NCBI GenBank assembly: GCA_021582655.1
Contig: CP091135.1
Location: 973,880 to 1,037,879 of the forward strand
Source of the DNA: Nitrosomonas sp.
Lineage (GTDB): Bacteria > Pseudomonadota > Gammaproteobacteria > Burkholderiales > Nitrosomonadaceae
Length of the DNA: 64,000 nucleotides
Direction: 5' to 3'
Below, piece after piece: positions 49,841 through 58,936 of this stretch. Every line of letters begins with the position of its first letter. Position 1 is the first letter of the stretch. Below the pieces are notes generated by a model, which was not told the DNA's origin, made no database searches, and worked only from the letters and a program-made list of their open reading frames with translations. Both the position numbers and the translations under genes were made by a program.

Positions 49841-50272
49841 TTATTTATTTGATGAATCCTGACCTTTATCAGGTAAATTCACTTCATCTGATATTTTCGC
49901 GACCGTGACTTCATTCGCCGCAGTATCAGTTCCTTTCATCATTGTTTTGTCTTGATTTTTCGTTTCCACTTTCAATTTACGTGACTTTATTTCTTTATTG
50001 ATTTCTTGGAGAAATGCCTCGTTATCTTTATACTGCTTTTCACTTTTATACCAAGAAATGCAGGTAATTGCCCCCATAACAATTAAAATGATACTTAACA
50101 CATCAGCACCATCGAAAAAAATAAAAACAACACCTGTTGAAATCGCAAAAGCTCCTAATAAAGCTGTAAACAACCATAATTTTGAGTTCTTACTACCGCT
50201 TCGTTTACTCCATGACTCGAGATTATTTCGAGTTGAAAGCAACTCATCATCTGTCCATTTTTTCATACTCAT
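49841..50272 (-). CDS. Hypothetical membrane protein with coiled-coil tail
   Basis: I do not recognise this 143-residue protein. A charged N-terminal helix (about 1-30) is followed by two adjacent transmembrane helices (about 32-53 and 56-75). A Lys/Glu-rich, probably coiled-coil cytoplasmic region comes next (about 78-105), then a polar tail. GGAGG lies 10 bases before the ATG at 50272. It overlaps no known gene. It precedes the DUF2806-like gene by 8 bases, suggesting the two products act together. Confidence 0.6.
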   Translation of the reverse strand: MSMKKWTDDELLSTRNNLESWSKRSGSKNSKLWLFTALLGAFAISTGVVFIFFDGADVLSIILIVMGAITCISWYKSEKQYKDNEAFLQEINKEIKSRKLKVETKNQDKTMMKGTDTAANEVTVAKISDEVNLPDKGQDSSNK

Positions 50273-50316
50273 TGTTTAAAAACCTCCTCTGCATTGATTA
50301 ATTCCTCAAGTGTAAA

Positions 50317-50345
50317 ATAAAAAAGGCACCTTGCGGTGCCTTTTC
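50317..50345 (-). terminator. Intrinsic terminator of the porin gene
   Basis: GGCACC-TTGC-GGTGCC forms a 6-bp GC-rich stem, extended by A/T pairs on each side. On the minus strand it is followed by TTTTTTATTTT. It lies 20 bases after the porin stop. T-rich flanks on both strands could make it bidirectional. Confidence 0.88.
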
Positions 50346-50363
50346 TTGGGATATTGCTGATAA

Positions 50364-51623
50364 TCAGAAATTATGACGCATACCGACAGACCAGGTATTG
50401 CTGTCTCTAAATCCATTCGCTGTTTGATCTGCCACAGCGCCAATATTGGAAGCGTTCAGCATATCTACCATCGCACGTTGATAACCACCAAATAAACTCG
50501 TACGTTTGCTAAGATTGTGGATAGCACCAACCGTGAAACTGCTGACACGGCGACTATCCATACCACCTGCCGCCAAACCGCCACCGATACCGTTTGCATT
50601 CGTCATACCGCCTTGTGCGATAAAGCTGGTATTGCCCCAATCATATTGGCCACCCGCGAACCAGATATTTCCATCCCCCCCCAAATTCATTGCTGAATTA
50701 CATTGACCGCGCGTATCCATTGCATTCAACGCATGACCAGCCGGATTGCCAAGCATTGCAGCATTGGTACAACTTGCCGCACCAACCGCATTGTTGATAT
50801 TTTCATACTGACCACTGAGTCTGAAATTTTGGAAATTCCAGGTCGCACCACCACGCCATACATGCTCGTTGTTGGTTAAACCCATCGCCGTTCTTTGACG
50901 CGTGCTGATGTTATCACGTGAATAACCACCGAACACCGCCAAATTATGCCCCTGAACGCTATGCTCATACTTACCTGCGACTTGGAAATCCCATTCACCA
51001 TCTTCACCGCCTGCGTTATTGCTGCCACCTGGAGTACCGGCATTTAGCGAGATTGTATTCACAGGATCCAATCTGTTTGAATCTCCCGGCATCAACATAC
51101 CAACAAAGCTAAACCCTTGAACTTTAGGAGAATCGTAACGAGCAGCACTATTAACAAACCCGTTTGCGCCAGAACCATAGCCGTTAGCCGAAGCAGACAT
51201 AGTACCGCCACTTCCAGCCGCTTGCAGTGTTGTGTAAGCAAATGGATCAATTGTCATACCACCTGCAAAATCTTTGAATGGAGACTGCACACGTCCAAAT
51301 TTCACTTCACCCCATGTATCGTTAGCCAAAGCCACCCAACGTTCCCGCGCAATACCCAAAGCACCGCTACCTGTACTGAAACCATATTCAACATGCGCCT
51401 TAGCCTTTAAGCCAGCCCCCAGATTCTCGGTAACGTGCATACCCATTTTTGATCGACCCGTATCGTCACCGATTAACGCCTGACTACTTTGACCTTCGCG
51501 ATTTACAGTAGCGTATTCTGCTTGCACACTACCGAACAAAGTAACATTGGTTCCTTGTGCAGATGCAACCATCGGAGTTGCGAGTGCGCCGGCTACTGCT
51601 AACGTAATAAGTTTCTTCTTCAT
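50364..51623 (-). CDS. Gram-negative porin
   Basis: The 419-residue outer-membrane porin has a signal peptide (MKKKLITLAVAGALATPMVA, then SAQG). Antiparallel strands follow, beginning NVTLFGSVQAEYATVNREGQ. A constriction-loop region is rich in Gly, Ser and Asn (about 125-160), and it ends in Phe (WSVGMRHNF), the barrel-assembly signal. This is the 16-strand trimeric porin type of betaproteobacteria. GGAGAG precedes the ATG. A candidate promoter and a 5' leader hairpin lie upstream, and a strong terminator follows, so it is monocistronic and probably highly expressed. Confidence 0.92.
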   Translation of the reverse strand: MKKKLITLAVAGALATPMVASAQGTNVTLFGSVQAEYATVNREGQSSQALIGDDTGRSKMGMHVTENLGAGLKAKAHVEYGFSTGSGALGIARERWVALANDTWGEVKFGRVQSPFKDFAGGMTIDPFAYTTLQAAGSGGTMSASANGYGSGANGFVNSAARYDSPKVQGFSFVGMLMPGDSNRLDPVNTISLNAGTPGGSNNAGGEDGEWDFQVAGKYEHSVQGHNLAVFGGYSRDNISTRQRTAMGLTNNEHVWRGGATWNFQNFRLSGQYENINNAVGAASCTNAAMLGNPAGHALNAMDTRGQCNSAMNLGGDGNIWFAGGQYDWGNTSFIAQGGMTNANGIGGGLAAGGMDSRRVSSFTVGAIHNLSKRTSLFGGYQRAMVDMLNASNIGAVADQTANGFRDSNTWSVGMRHNF

Positions 51624-51711
51624 ATTGAAGCTCTCCTTTGATGTTAAATCGACTGGGGTCGTCCTATTTTATTTTACCTACACTCCGGTGGAATGCACCC
51701 CGTTTGTTCGG

Positions 51712-51730
51712 ATCCTCGACTTCAGAGGAT
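51712..51730 (-). promoter_or_regulatory. Hairpin in the porin 5' leader
   Basis: ATCCTC and GAGGAT form a 6-bp stem with a 7-base loop about 90 bases before the porin start, just downstream of the candidate -10 box. It may protect the mRNA 5' end or take part in small-RNA control. No experimental parallel is assumed. Confidence 0.3.
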
Positions 51731-51738
51731 TTGGTCTG

Positions 51739-51767
51739 ATTTTGCCCAACAGAAATGCTTACTGCAA
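51739..51767 (-). promoter_or_regulatory. Candidate sigma-70 promoter for the porin
   Basis: On the minus strand TTGCAG (-35) and CAAAAT (-10) are separated by exactly 17 bases. They would give a leader of roughly 110 bases ahead of the porin ATG. The match is partial at both boxes. Confidence 0.35.
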
Positions 51768-51955
51768 GAAAAACAAATAAAGTTTATGCAAAAAACAAAC
51801 GTTTTGTTGCAAACCAGCAACACGGCTGTTGTTTTTGTATCTATTTTTTTGTGCGACAAGCAACCACAAATCCTCTGAAAACAATAAAGACTTTCAATTT
51901 ACATTTCAAACTTCGCCGTTTACCGGCAAACTTTCCAGAGTACTCAAATATTTCT

Positions 51956-52113
51956 TAAGGAAATACTGATTAATTGGTCACACCAGCGAATCGCTTCGTT
52001 GCAAAGGTAGCTCGTCACTCACTTTCTCGCCTATCTTATTGATAGGCCTCGGCCGCTGTGCCCCATGTGCCCCGCACTTCATCTCGCTCACCGAATTAAT
52101 CAGCATCTCCTTA
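51956..52113 (-). repeat. MITE-like element, copy F
   Basis: The 152-bp element (51959-52110) has left end GGAAATACTGATTAATTGG and right end, read inward, GGAGATGCTGATTAATTCGG. It is flanked by TAA and TTA. It lies in the opposite orientation to copies A, C, D and E. Its right end is 7 bases from the stop codon of the aminopeptidase gene. The rest of the spacer 51624-52117 holds the porin leader and promoter. Confidence 0.8.
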
Positions 52114-52117
52114 GTTG

Positions 52118-53206
52118 CTACGGCTGTATACCTTCCACAAGAAAATAACTCTCCCGAGCTTGGTGCAAAATGATATCCCTCTCGGCTTTTGGTAATTTGC
52201 TAACTCTTTTTACCGCATCATAAAATTTTCCCATATCATGGTCATTCTGTAACAGCATGAATTGAAATGCCGGTACCGAATGTGTATAGAGAGATACTGT
52301 CGCCAGTAATGCATTATTCAGTTTTTGAGCAAACCAATTTTCATAGCTTTGAAACTCCGGTACTGATGCTTTCATCTCCGCAAATTCGGCACGCAGTGCT
52401 TCGATGATTTGCACTTTCTGCGAGCGCTTTTCCGTCTCATCAACATCCAGAAGATATAATGCGTGCAACAGGTCGCGGTACTTGCCAATCAGGTTGACAA
52501 ATTTTTTTTCGCGCTCAAGCCGCTCATTTAAACCTTCTCTCGATAATACGCTATCGCTAGCATGTGACGCGAACCAACGCTTGATACCCTCTTGCTCCAC
52601 GGCTGTAGCAAAAGACTCATTAAACATGCTATCTCCAGCCACGTAAACCACTTGATGGGCTAATTCATGAAATATCAAGCGCGCAAGGTTGCTTTCCGAA
52701 TAACTGATGAAAGTATTAAGTACCGGATCACTGAACCAACCTAATGTGGAATAGGCGCGAACACCGCCCACATGCACGTCATACCCTTCTTTCCGTAATT
52801 CCTCGGCATATCTTTCAGCATTTTCTTGAGAAAAAAAACCGCGATAGCTCACGCATCCTACCTGCAAAAAACACCATCTTTTAAGCTTCATCGAAAATTC
52901 CGGCGCGGCAAATACGTTCCATACCACGAAGGGACGTTCTAAATCCGCATAGCTGGTATAACTCAAATTATCCGGCAACTTCAATTCCCGACTGGCAAAT
53001 TCGCGTATTTGTACAATTTTATTTAACGCTTGCTTAACCTTGGGGTCGATTTCAGGATCCGTTAACACCGAATCAATCGGCTGCGCACGATGCATGACGG
53101 TGAAATGTCCACCCACGGCCTGCGCGTAATAAGGCAAATTCCCACATGCAGAAAACAAAATAACCGAACCTATCGACAATAAAAATCTAAATATCTTCAA
53201 ATTCAT
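52118..53206 (-). CDS. Lipoprotein putative aminopeptidase (PF10023-like)
   Basis: The 362-residue protein has lipobox LFSAC (Cys21) and the zinc-peptidase motif HELAHQVVYV at about 183-192. FNESFATAVEQEG follows and probably gives a third zinc ligand. YYAQAVGGHFTVMHRAQPI near the N-terminus and VHVGGVRAYSTLGWFSDPVL are typical of the predicted aminopeptidase family PF10023. It should act in the periplasm or at the outer membrane. Substrate specificity is unknown. It is monocistronic and divergent from the EI24-like gene. Confidence 0.85.
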   Translation of the reverse strand: MNLKIFRFLLSIGSVILFSACGNLPYYAQAVGGHFTVMHRAQPIDSVLTDPEIDPKVKQALNKIVQIREFASRELKLPDNLSYTSYADLERPFVVWNVFAAPEFSMKLKRWCFLQVGCVSYRGFFSQENAERYAEELRKEGYDVHVGGVRAYSTLGWFSDPVLNTFISYSESNLARLIFHELAHQVVYVAGDSMFNESFATAVEQEGIKRWFASHASDSVLSREGLNERLEREKKFVNLIGKYRDLLHALYLLDVDETEKRSQKVQIIEALRAEFAEMKASVPEFQSYENWFAQKLNNALLATVSLYTHSVPAFQFMLLQNDHDMGKFYDAVKRVSKLPKAERDIILHQARESYFLVEGIQP

Positions 53207-53314
53207 TTAATTACGCATTCACATTATTAGCATGCATCGCAGCAAATTGTCATTAACCAAGCAATATTCTTCGCTAAAATTTTATAATTTGTAAATTTAC
53301 TTTCAGAGGATCCA

Positions 53315-54061
53315 ATGTCTTTCGTTTTTAACGCCACAATTAGCGCATTACGCGACCTCCTACGATTCAAGATCGCGTGGATCATTATTTGGCCGATACT
53401 GGCCGCAACCGTTGTTTGGATATCCATCGGTATTATTTTCAAGGAACAATTTTATGAATTGATCGTCCTGCTACTTGAATACATTGGTATTGGGGAATGG
53501 TTACGCAGCCTGCAGCACGACTGGATAACCTCAGCCATCATCGGTTTAATCGATGTGCTGATATTTATACCGCTCATTGTCGTTACCACACTGATCATAA
53601 CTGCCATTTTTGTAACACCGGCATTAATCAAACTGGTTGCAAACCGCCACCACCCCGATCTTAAGCGTAAAAATGGCGGCACGCTCAGCGGAACGCTATT
53701 AAACACCATGCTTGCTACCGGTGCATTCATTCTGATTTGGCTGATAACGCTGCCTTTATGGCCATTAGGCATCGGCTTTTTCGTGCCATTCGTTGCAGCC
53801 GCGTTCATGAACCAGCAGCTGTTCCGCTACGATGCGCTATCCGAGCATGCAACCAAAGAAGAAATCAATCAGATATGCACTGAACATCGCCTCTCGCTAT
53901 GGGGACTGGGTTTATTGACAGGATTGATTCAATTTGTACCGTTTCTTAATCTCTTAGCACCAACCTTCACGGCACTTGCATTTATTCATTTTGGGCTGGA
54001 ACATCTCAAACGATTACGCCATCGCAACGCGATGATCGTGCAATCCCCCGATCATGCATAA
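53315..54061 (+). CDS. EI24 domain (CysZ-like) membrane protein
   Basis: This 248-residue membrane protein has four main hydrophobic segments (about 22-45, 70-95, 135-165 and 200-230). The EI24/CysZ motif PFVAAAFMNQQLFRYDALSEHA lies in the third quarter. CysZ imports sulfate in E. coli, but proteins of this length and context have not all been shown to do so. AGAGGATCCA precedes the ATG. Its end overlaps the DUF3025 gene start by 8 bases. Confidence 0.82.
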   Translation: MSFVFNATISALRDLLRFKIAWIIIWPILAATVVWISIGIIFKEQFYELIVLLLEYIGIGEWLRSLQHDWITSAIIGLIDVLIFIPLIVVTTLIITAIFVTPALIKLVANRHHPDLKRKNGGTLSGTLLNTMLATGAFILIWLITLPLWPLGIGFFVPFVAAAFMNQQLFRYDALSEHATKEEINQICTEHRLSLWGLGLLTGLIQFVPFLNLLAPTFTALAFIHFGLEHLKRLRHRNAMIVQSPDHA

Positions 54062-54893
54062 CATGTCAAAAAATCCGCAAAGTATCGATTGGCACCCGAA
54101 TTTTATCGATACTTCTCCGCTTTTCATGCCATTCGAGCATTTGAAATATTCCATCCGACAGCTACCCTGCTGGCCGCAGCATAATCACTTAAATCATCTG
54201 ATTGCAGGCAATGAACCTCATATTCAGACACAATCGGGCAAAACCGTTCGCTTCGTACCCCAGGTTTCCGGAAAACAAAACCTTAAACAAGATTATGAAA
54301 CCAGAATTCACTTGACCGGGGAAATACAAACACGCGCCAACAACTGGCATGATTTCTTCAATGCGTTGGTTTGGAAGATTTTCCCACGCACCAAATCGCT
54401 CCTCAATCAAATCCATTACCAGGCATTACAATTTGAAGTATCACAACACCTTAAGAATCGCAGTAAATTACGTGATGCCGCCACACTCTTCGATGAATCC
54501 GGCGTCATCGTGGTTAGCGACCGCCCATTGCTACTCCGGCTATTAGTGAATTTTGAATGGAAATCGCTATTCTGGCAGCAACGTAACGCGGTCATACAAT
54601 CAATGCGTTTCTTTATTTTTGGTCACGGCTTGTATGAAAAAGCACTAACCCCCTATATCGGGATGACCGGCAAAGGCATCGTCATCAACGTCGAGCCCAC
54701 ATTCTTCGCGCAAACGATACCGATGCAATTGAAAATACTCGACGCCGAGCTGGCCGTGCGCCTGTGTAATGAGAAATTATCCGCCAAGCTGTTAACGCCG
54801 GTACCATTGCTCGGTTATCCGGGATGGTCCGATGCAAACGGCGATGCCGGCTATTATGAAAACAAGCACTACTTCCGCACCCGGCAACGCTGA
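54054..54893 (+). CDS. DUF3025 family protein
   Basis: This 279-residue soluble protein carries the DUF3025 signature: GEIQTRANNWHDFFNALVWK, FPRTKSLLNQIHYQAL and LRDAATLFDESGVIVVSDR. It ends in a conserved LLGYPGWSDANGDAGYYEN-type segment. The function is unknown. The ATG at 54054 overlaps the preceding gene. A second ATG three codons on (54063) is equally possible. It probably shares an operon with the EI24-like gene and converges with radC. Confidence 0.82.
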   Translation: MHNMSKNPQSIDWHPNFIDTSPLFMPFEHLKYSIRQLPCWPQHNHLNHLIAGNEPHIQTQSGKTVRFVPQVSGKQNLKQDYETRIHLTGEIQTRANNWHDFFNALVWKIFPRTKSLLNQIHYQALQFEVSQHLKNRSKLRDAATLFDESGVIVVSDRPLLLRLLVNFEWKSLFWQQRNAVIQSMRFFIFGHGLYEKALTPYIGMTGKGIVINVEPTFFAQTIPMQLKILDAELAVRLCNEKLSAKLLTPVPLLGYPGWSDANGDAGYYENKHYFRTRQR

Positions 54894-54919
54894 TATTTCA
54901 TTGCGGAAATTGTCTTGAA

Positions 54920-55594
54920 TCAGATCAGATTATTTTCAGCAAAAGACCATGCCACACCACCGCCTACGATAAAATGATCCAGCACATTTACATCGACGAG
55001 CGCCAAAGCTTGCTTCAGTGATTGCGTCAATACTTTATCCGCCTGGCTAGGTTCGGCAACACCAGAAGGATGATTATGCGCGAAAATGACAGCCGCCGCA
55101 TTGTGATATAAAGCCCGCTTAACCACCTCACGAGGATAAACACTCGCCTGCGTCAGGGTTCCGCTGAATAATTCTTCACTGGCAATCGCGCGGTGTTGCA
55201 CATCGAGAAAAATACCGACAAAAACCTCGTGCGGCTTGTTCGCCAAACTTAAACGCAAGAAATTTCTGACCGCATTCGGAGATCCCATGGCATCGCCTGT
55301 GCTCAGTTCCTCACTCAATGCACGCCGCGCCATTTCGAGTACGGCCTGCAATTGTGCATATTTCGCCGCTCCAATACCTGGGATCCGACAGAAACTGGTC
55401 TGATTGGCCGCAAACACATTACTCAAATTACCGAAGTGTAAAAGTAATTCACGGGCAAGATCCACCGCGCTTTTACCCGTAATCCCGGTACGCAGAAATA
55501 TTGCGAGCAGCTCGGTATCCGACAAAGCCGCCGCACCTTTTTGCAACAATTTTTCGCGCGGCCTGTCGTGAATAGGCCAATTTGTAATTGCCAT
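54920..55594 (-). CDS. radC: RadC family protein (JAB/MPN domain)
   Basis: The 224-residue protein has an N-terminal helix-hairpin-helix region ([29 protein letters not shown]) and a JAMM metalloprotease-like domain. Its metal motif is [16 protein letters not shown], and [20 protein letters not shown] lies just before it. The exact role of RadC is unsettled despite the name. It is divergent from coaBC, as is common in proteobacteria. Confidence 0.93.
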   Translation of the reverse strand: MAITNWPIHDRPREKLLQKGAAALSDTELLAIFLRTGITGKSAVDLARELLLHFGNLSNVFAANQTSFCRIPGIGAAKYAQLQAVLEMARRALSEELSTGDAMGSPNAVRNFLRLSLANKPHEVFVGIFLDVQHRAIASEELFSGTLTQASVYPREVVKRALYHNAAAVIFAHNHPSGVAEPSQADKVLTQSLKQALALVDVNVLDHFIVGGGVAWSFAENNLI

Positions 55595-55701
55595 GTCTCA
55601 TTCTCAACTGTAAGGAAACTATCGAGATAACGGCGTGTATTTTTATCGGATTGAGTACAATACGCTGCGGGCTTTAGATCAATCCACTGGCGCACCACCG
55701 C

Positions 55702-56904
55702 ATGACCGAAAAAAAACGCTTATTACTTGGAATTACTGGCGGCATCGCCGCTTATAAAATCGCTGAAGCAGCGCGCTTATTTACACAGGAAGACATCGAG
55801 GTGCACACCGTCATGACGGAATCGGCGTGTCATTTCGTGGGCCCCGCTACGTTCCAAGCGTTAACCGGCAATCCGGTCTATACCGATTTATGGCAGGCGA
55901 GCGCAATGCAAAATATGCCGCATATTCATCTCTCGCGAAAGGTCGATCTTATTTTAATCGCCCCCGCCAGCGCGGATTTCATCGCCAAGCTTGCCAATGG
56001 ATTGGCCGATGACCTATTGGCTACTTTGTGCTTGGCGCGCAATTGCCCACTTTTAATCGCTCCCGCGATGAACCGGCAAATGTGGGAAAACCCTGCGACA
56101 CAACGAAACTTATCGCGATTGCGGCAAGACGGTGTCGGCATTCTCGGTCCGGCTTACGGTACACAAGCGTGCGGTGAAACCGGCATGGGAAGAATGCTTG
56201 AAGCTCCGGCTTTATTGGAAGCGTTACGCAACGCTATGTTCAGCGACAAATTGTTTTCCGGCACACGCATTTTAATCACCGCCGGTCCTACCTTCGAAGC
56301 GATCGATGCGGTACGCGGCATCACCAATCGCAGCTCCGGAAAAATGGGTTATGCCATTGCACAAGCTGCAATCGAATCCGGCGCCACGGTTACGCTGATT
56401 TCCGGACCGACTTGTCTGACGCCTCCCGCTGTACATCAATTCATTCCCGTAATCAGCGCCGACGAGATGCTGCATGCGGTTCAAACGACAACCCCGCAAA
56501 CGGATATTTTCATCAGTGTAGCGGCGGTTGCTGATTATCGCGCCGCGCAAATTCAGCCGCAAAAAATTAAAAAAACCAATACCGCTTTATCCATCGAACT
56601 GATACCGGCCCCCGATATTTTGCAAACCGTATCGCAATCACCCAACCCGCCCTTTTGCGTAGGTTTCGCCGCCGAAACCGAGCAGCTCGTCCAAAACGCG
56701 CAAATCAAGCGACGCAAAAAGAAATTACCTTTACTGGTTGCCAACTTGGTGCAAGACGCCATCGGTGCTGATGAAAGCGAATTGATTTTGTTCGATGATA
56801 ACGGCAAACATCTTTTATCCAAAGCGGCCAAAATCGTACAGGCGCACCGCATCATTCAACATATTCATACTTTATACCCTCAATCCGGGCACCTTGTCTC
56901 ATGA
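55702..56904 (+). CDS. coaBC: Bifunctional CoaBC (phosphopantothenoylcysteine synthetase/decarboxylase)
   Basis: This 400-residue coenzyme A enzyme has an N-terminal flavin-dependent decarboxylase: [40 protein letters not shown], and [17 protein letters not shown] with active-site residues. The synthetase half follows ([38 protein letters not shown]). It converts 4'-phosphopantothenate to phosphopantetheine in two steps. The 4-base ATGA overlap with dut indicates coupling. Confidence 0.96.
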   Translation: MTEKKRLLLGITGGIAAYKIAEAARLFTQEDIEVHTVMTESACHFVGPATFQALTGNPVYTDLWQASAMQNMPHIHLSRKVDLILIAPASADFIAKLANGLADDLLATLCLARNCPLLIAPAMNRQMWENPATQRNLSRLRQDGVGILGPAYGTQACGETGMGRMLEAPALLEALRNAMFSDKLFSGTRILITAGPTFEAIDAVRGITNRSSGKMGYAIAQAAIESGATVTLISGPTCLTPPAVHQFIPVISADEMLHAVQTTTPQTDIFISVAAVADYRAAQIQPQKIKKTNTALSIELIPAPDILQTVSQSPNPPFCVGFAAETEQLVQNAQIKRRKKKLPLLVANLVQDAIGADESELILFDDNGKHLLSKAAKIVQAHRIIQHIHTLYPQSGHLVS

Positions 56905-57347
56905 AAAAAATAGATATTAAAATCCTCGACCGACGGCTTAATCAACAACCGCCCGCCTATGCGACCCCCGGATCGGCGGGCCTTGACTTACGCGCCTGCA
57001 TCGAATCCCCGATGACGATAAATCCCGGCGCAACCAACCTGATACCGACAGGTATTGCCATTCACTTAGCGGATACGGGGCTGGCCGCATTGATATTGCC
57101 GAGATCGGGATTAGGTCACAAGCACGGTATTGTTCTGGGTAATTTGGTCGGATTGATCGACTCGGATTATCAAGGACAAATTCTGGTGTCATGCTGGAAC
57201 CGCGGCCAAACCCCGTTCGAGCTCAATCCAATGGAGCGTATCGCACAACTGGTGATCGTCCCGGTCATTCAAGTCGAGTTCAATCGCGTCGACGAATTCG
57301 ACCAAAGCCACCGTGGAGAAAATGGTTTCGGCAGTACTGGCAAGTGA
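56901..57347 (+). CDS. dut: dUTP diphosphatase
   Basis: The 148-residue trimeric dUTPase hydrolyses dUTP to dUMP and keeps uracil out of DNA. All five family motifs are present: [46 protein letters not shown] and the C-terminal [11 protein letters not shown]. The length is typical and the start overlaps coaBC. Confidence 0.97.
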   Translation: MKKIDIKILDRRLNQQPPAYATPGSAGLDLRACIESPMTINPGATNLIPTGIAIHLADTGLAALILPRSGLGHKHGIVLGNLVGLIDSDYQGQILVSCWNRGQTPFELNPMERIAQLVIVPVIQVEFNRVDEFDQSHRGENGFGSTGK

Positions 57348-57578
57348 TCATTTCTGCGCACGATACTCCCGTTGAATCATCCTCATTCATCCCCTTCACG
57401 GCGAAAGCCTTATACCATAAGGAAAGAATCAATTTCTTGATACACTTGATAATTGGAAATAACGATCAACCAACGGATAGGTAACATCGCTTGCCGGTAG
57501 AATACTGGCATGTTCGCACTGACCGCGCTATCATGATCCGGTCGAATTGACTCAAATAACCGACTTGGGCCTAATATT

Positions 57579-58925
57579 ATGGAAAATCGCGGAAAAAACA
57601 AATCTCAGGAAATCGGAGATAGCCCGGCAATGACTCATTCAAGGGATGAAACCGTTGCACATGCTTCCAATCTGGTATTCGTCGTGAATCATGACACCGA
57701 AGCGGCGGAAGAACTTGCGTTACAAATTCGCTACTATGGTTATGAAGTCGAAATTTTCAGCCAGCTTGCCAAATGCAAAACCGCACTACAACAAAGACCT
57801 GATGCCGTCATCTTGATGGAAGTCGGTGTCGCGGAAGATGAAATAGGCGGTATCCGCGCAATGCAGGCATTACAGCAATCACTGCAGCAGCCGGCACGCG
57901 TCATTTTCATTTCAATCCGGGATAATCTCGAATATCGCCTGGAAGCGGTTCGTGCAGGCGGTTTGGCTTATTTTGTCCAGCCTTTCAATCCGGTTGAATT
58001 GATCTGTCAGCTGGATTTGATAACCGCCTCGCAAGTGCAGGATCCGTTTCGCATTTTGATCGTATATGGCGATCGTACCGTCGCCCTGGATCATGCAGGG
58101 TTGCTGGAACAAACAGGAATGACCGTCAAGACCGCCGCCGATCCGATGAATTTAACAGCCGCATTAAAAGAATTTAATCCGGATCTGATTCTGATGGATT
58201 TCCATCTTCCTCAGTGCAGCGGCCTGGAACTCGCCAAAGTCATTCGTCAATTCGACGGCTTTATCAACCTTCCGGTTGTCTACCTTGCCACTGAAGATGA
58301 TTTTTCCAAGCAAGTCGAAACACTCAGTCTGCAGAGAGATGATTTACTGGTTCAGCCCGTATCAACCCCAACACTGATTGCCACCATCAATACCTGTGTA
58401 ATGCGCGCCCGCGCATTACACGCCCTGATGATGCACGACGGCTTGACCGGTGTGCTTAACCATTCCGCCATCAAAGAAGAACTGGTTCGAGAAGTCATCC
58501 GTGCCAACCGTTTAAACACATCACTGTCCTACGCACTGATCGACATCGACTTTTTCAACAAGATCAACGGGAAATATGGTTTCTCCGCAGGCGACCATGT
58601 ACTGAAGAGCTTGGCCCGATTACTCAAACAACGTCTGCGCGGAACTGATGTGATCGGTCGTTACGGCGGGGAAGAATTCGCAATTATCATGAACGACACC
58701 GATGCCGCCTCGGCCGCCAAAGTAATCGAGGAAATCCGCGCGGTATTTTCCCGTCTGCCACATGCAGGCTATGAAGAGGAATTCAACGTCAGCTTTAGTT
58801 GCGGCATCGCCGATATCGCAAGTTTCCAAGATGCGGCAAGCCTGGCTGAGGCAGCGGAAAAAGCACTCTTTCAAGCCAAGCAACGGGGACGCAACAAAGT
58901 GGTCGTCAACAGCGCCAACGAATAA
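57579..58925 (+). CDS. Response regulator with REC-REC-GGDEF (diguanylate cyclase)
   Basis: This 448-residue PleD-like protein starts with a degenerate receiver (about 30-150) lacking the usual phospho-Asp context. A second receiver (about 157-275) has Asp207 in LILMDFHLPQCSG. A GGDEF domain follows, with active site GGEEF at 363-367 and an intact inhibitory RxxD site at 354-357. It should make cyclic di-GMP when activated and be feedback-inhibited by it. The output process is not evident, though an EPS-type sugar transferase and barrel are in this window. No kinase is adjacent. Confidence 0.9.
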   Translation: MENRGKNKSQEIGDSPAMTHSRDETVAHASNLVFVVNHDTEAAEELALQIRYYGYEVEIFSQLAKCKTALQQRPDAVILMEVGVAEDEIGGIRAMQALQQSLQQPARVIFISIRDNLEYRLEAVRAGGLAYFVQPFNPVELICQLDLITASQVQDPFRILIVYGDRTVALDHAGLLEQTGMTVKTAADPMNLTAALKEFNPDLILMDFHLPQCSGLELAKVIRQFDGFINLPVVYLATEDDFSKQVETLSLQRDDLLVQPVSTPTLIATINTCVMRARALHALMMHDGLTGVLNHSAIKEELVREVIRANRLNTSLSYALIDIDFFNKINGKYGFSAGDHVLKSLARLLKQRLRGTDVIGRYGGEEFAIIMNDTDAASAAKVIEEIRAVFSRLPHAGYEEEFNVSFSCGIADIASFQDAASLAEAAEKALFQAKQRGRNKVVVNSANE

Positions 58926-58936
58926 ATTACGTCACC

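Noticed and set aside
29153..52113. CRISPR array
   Set aside because: The repeats are few, about 150 bp long, irregularly spaced by kilobases and present in both orientations. They have no spacer structure.
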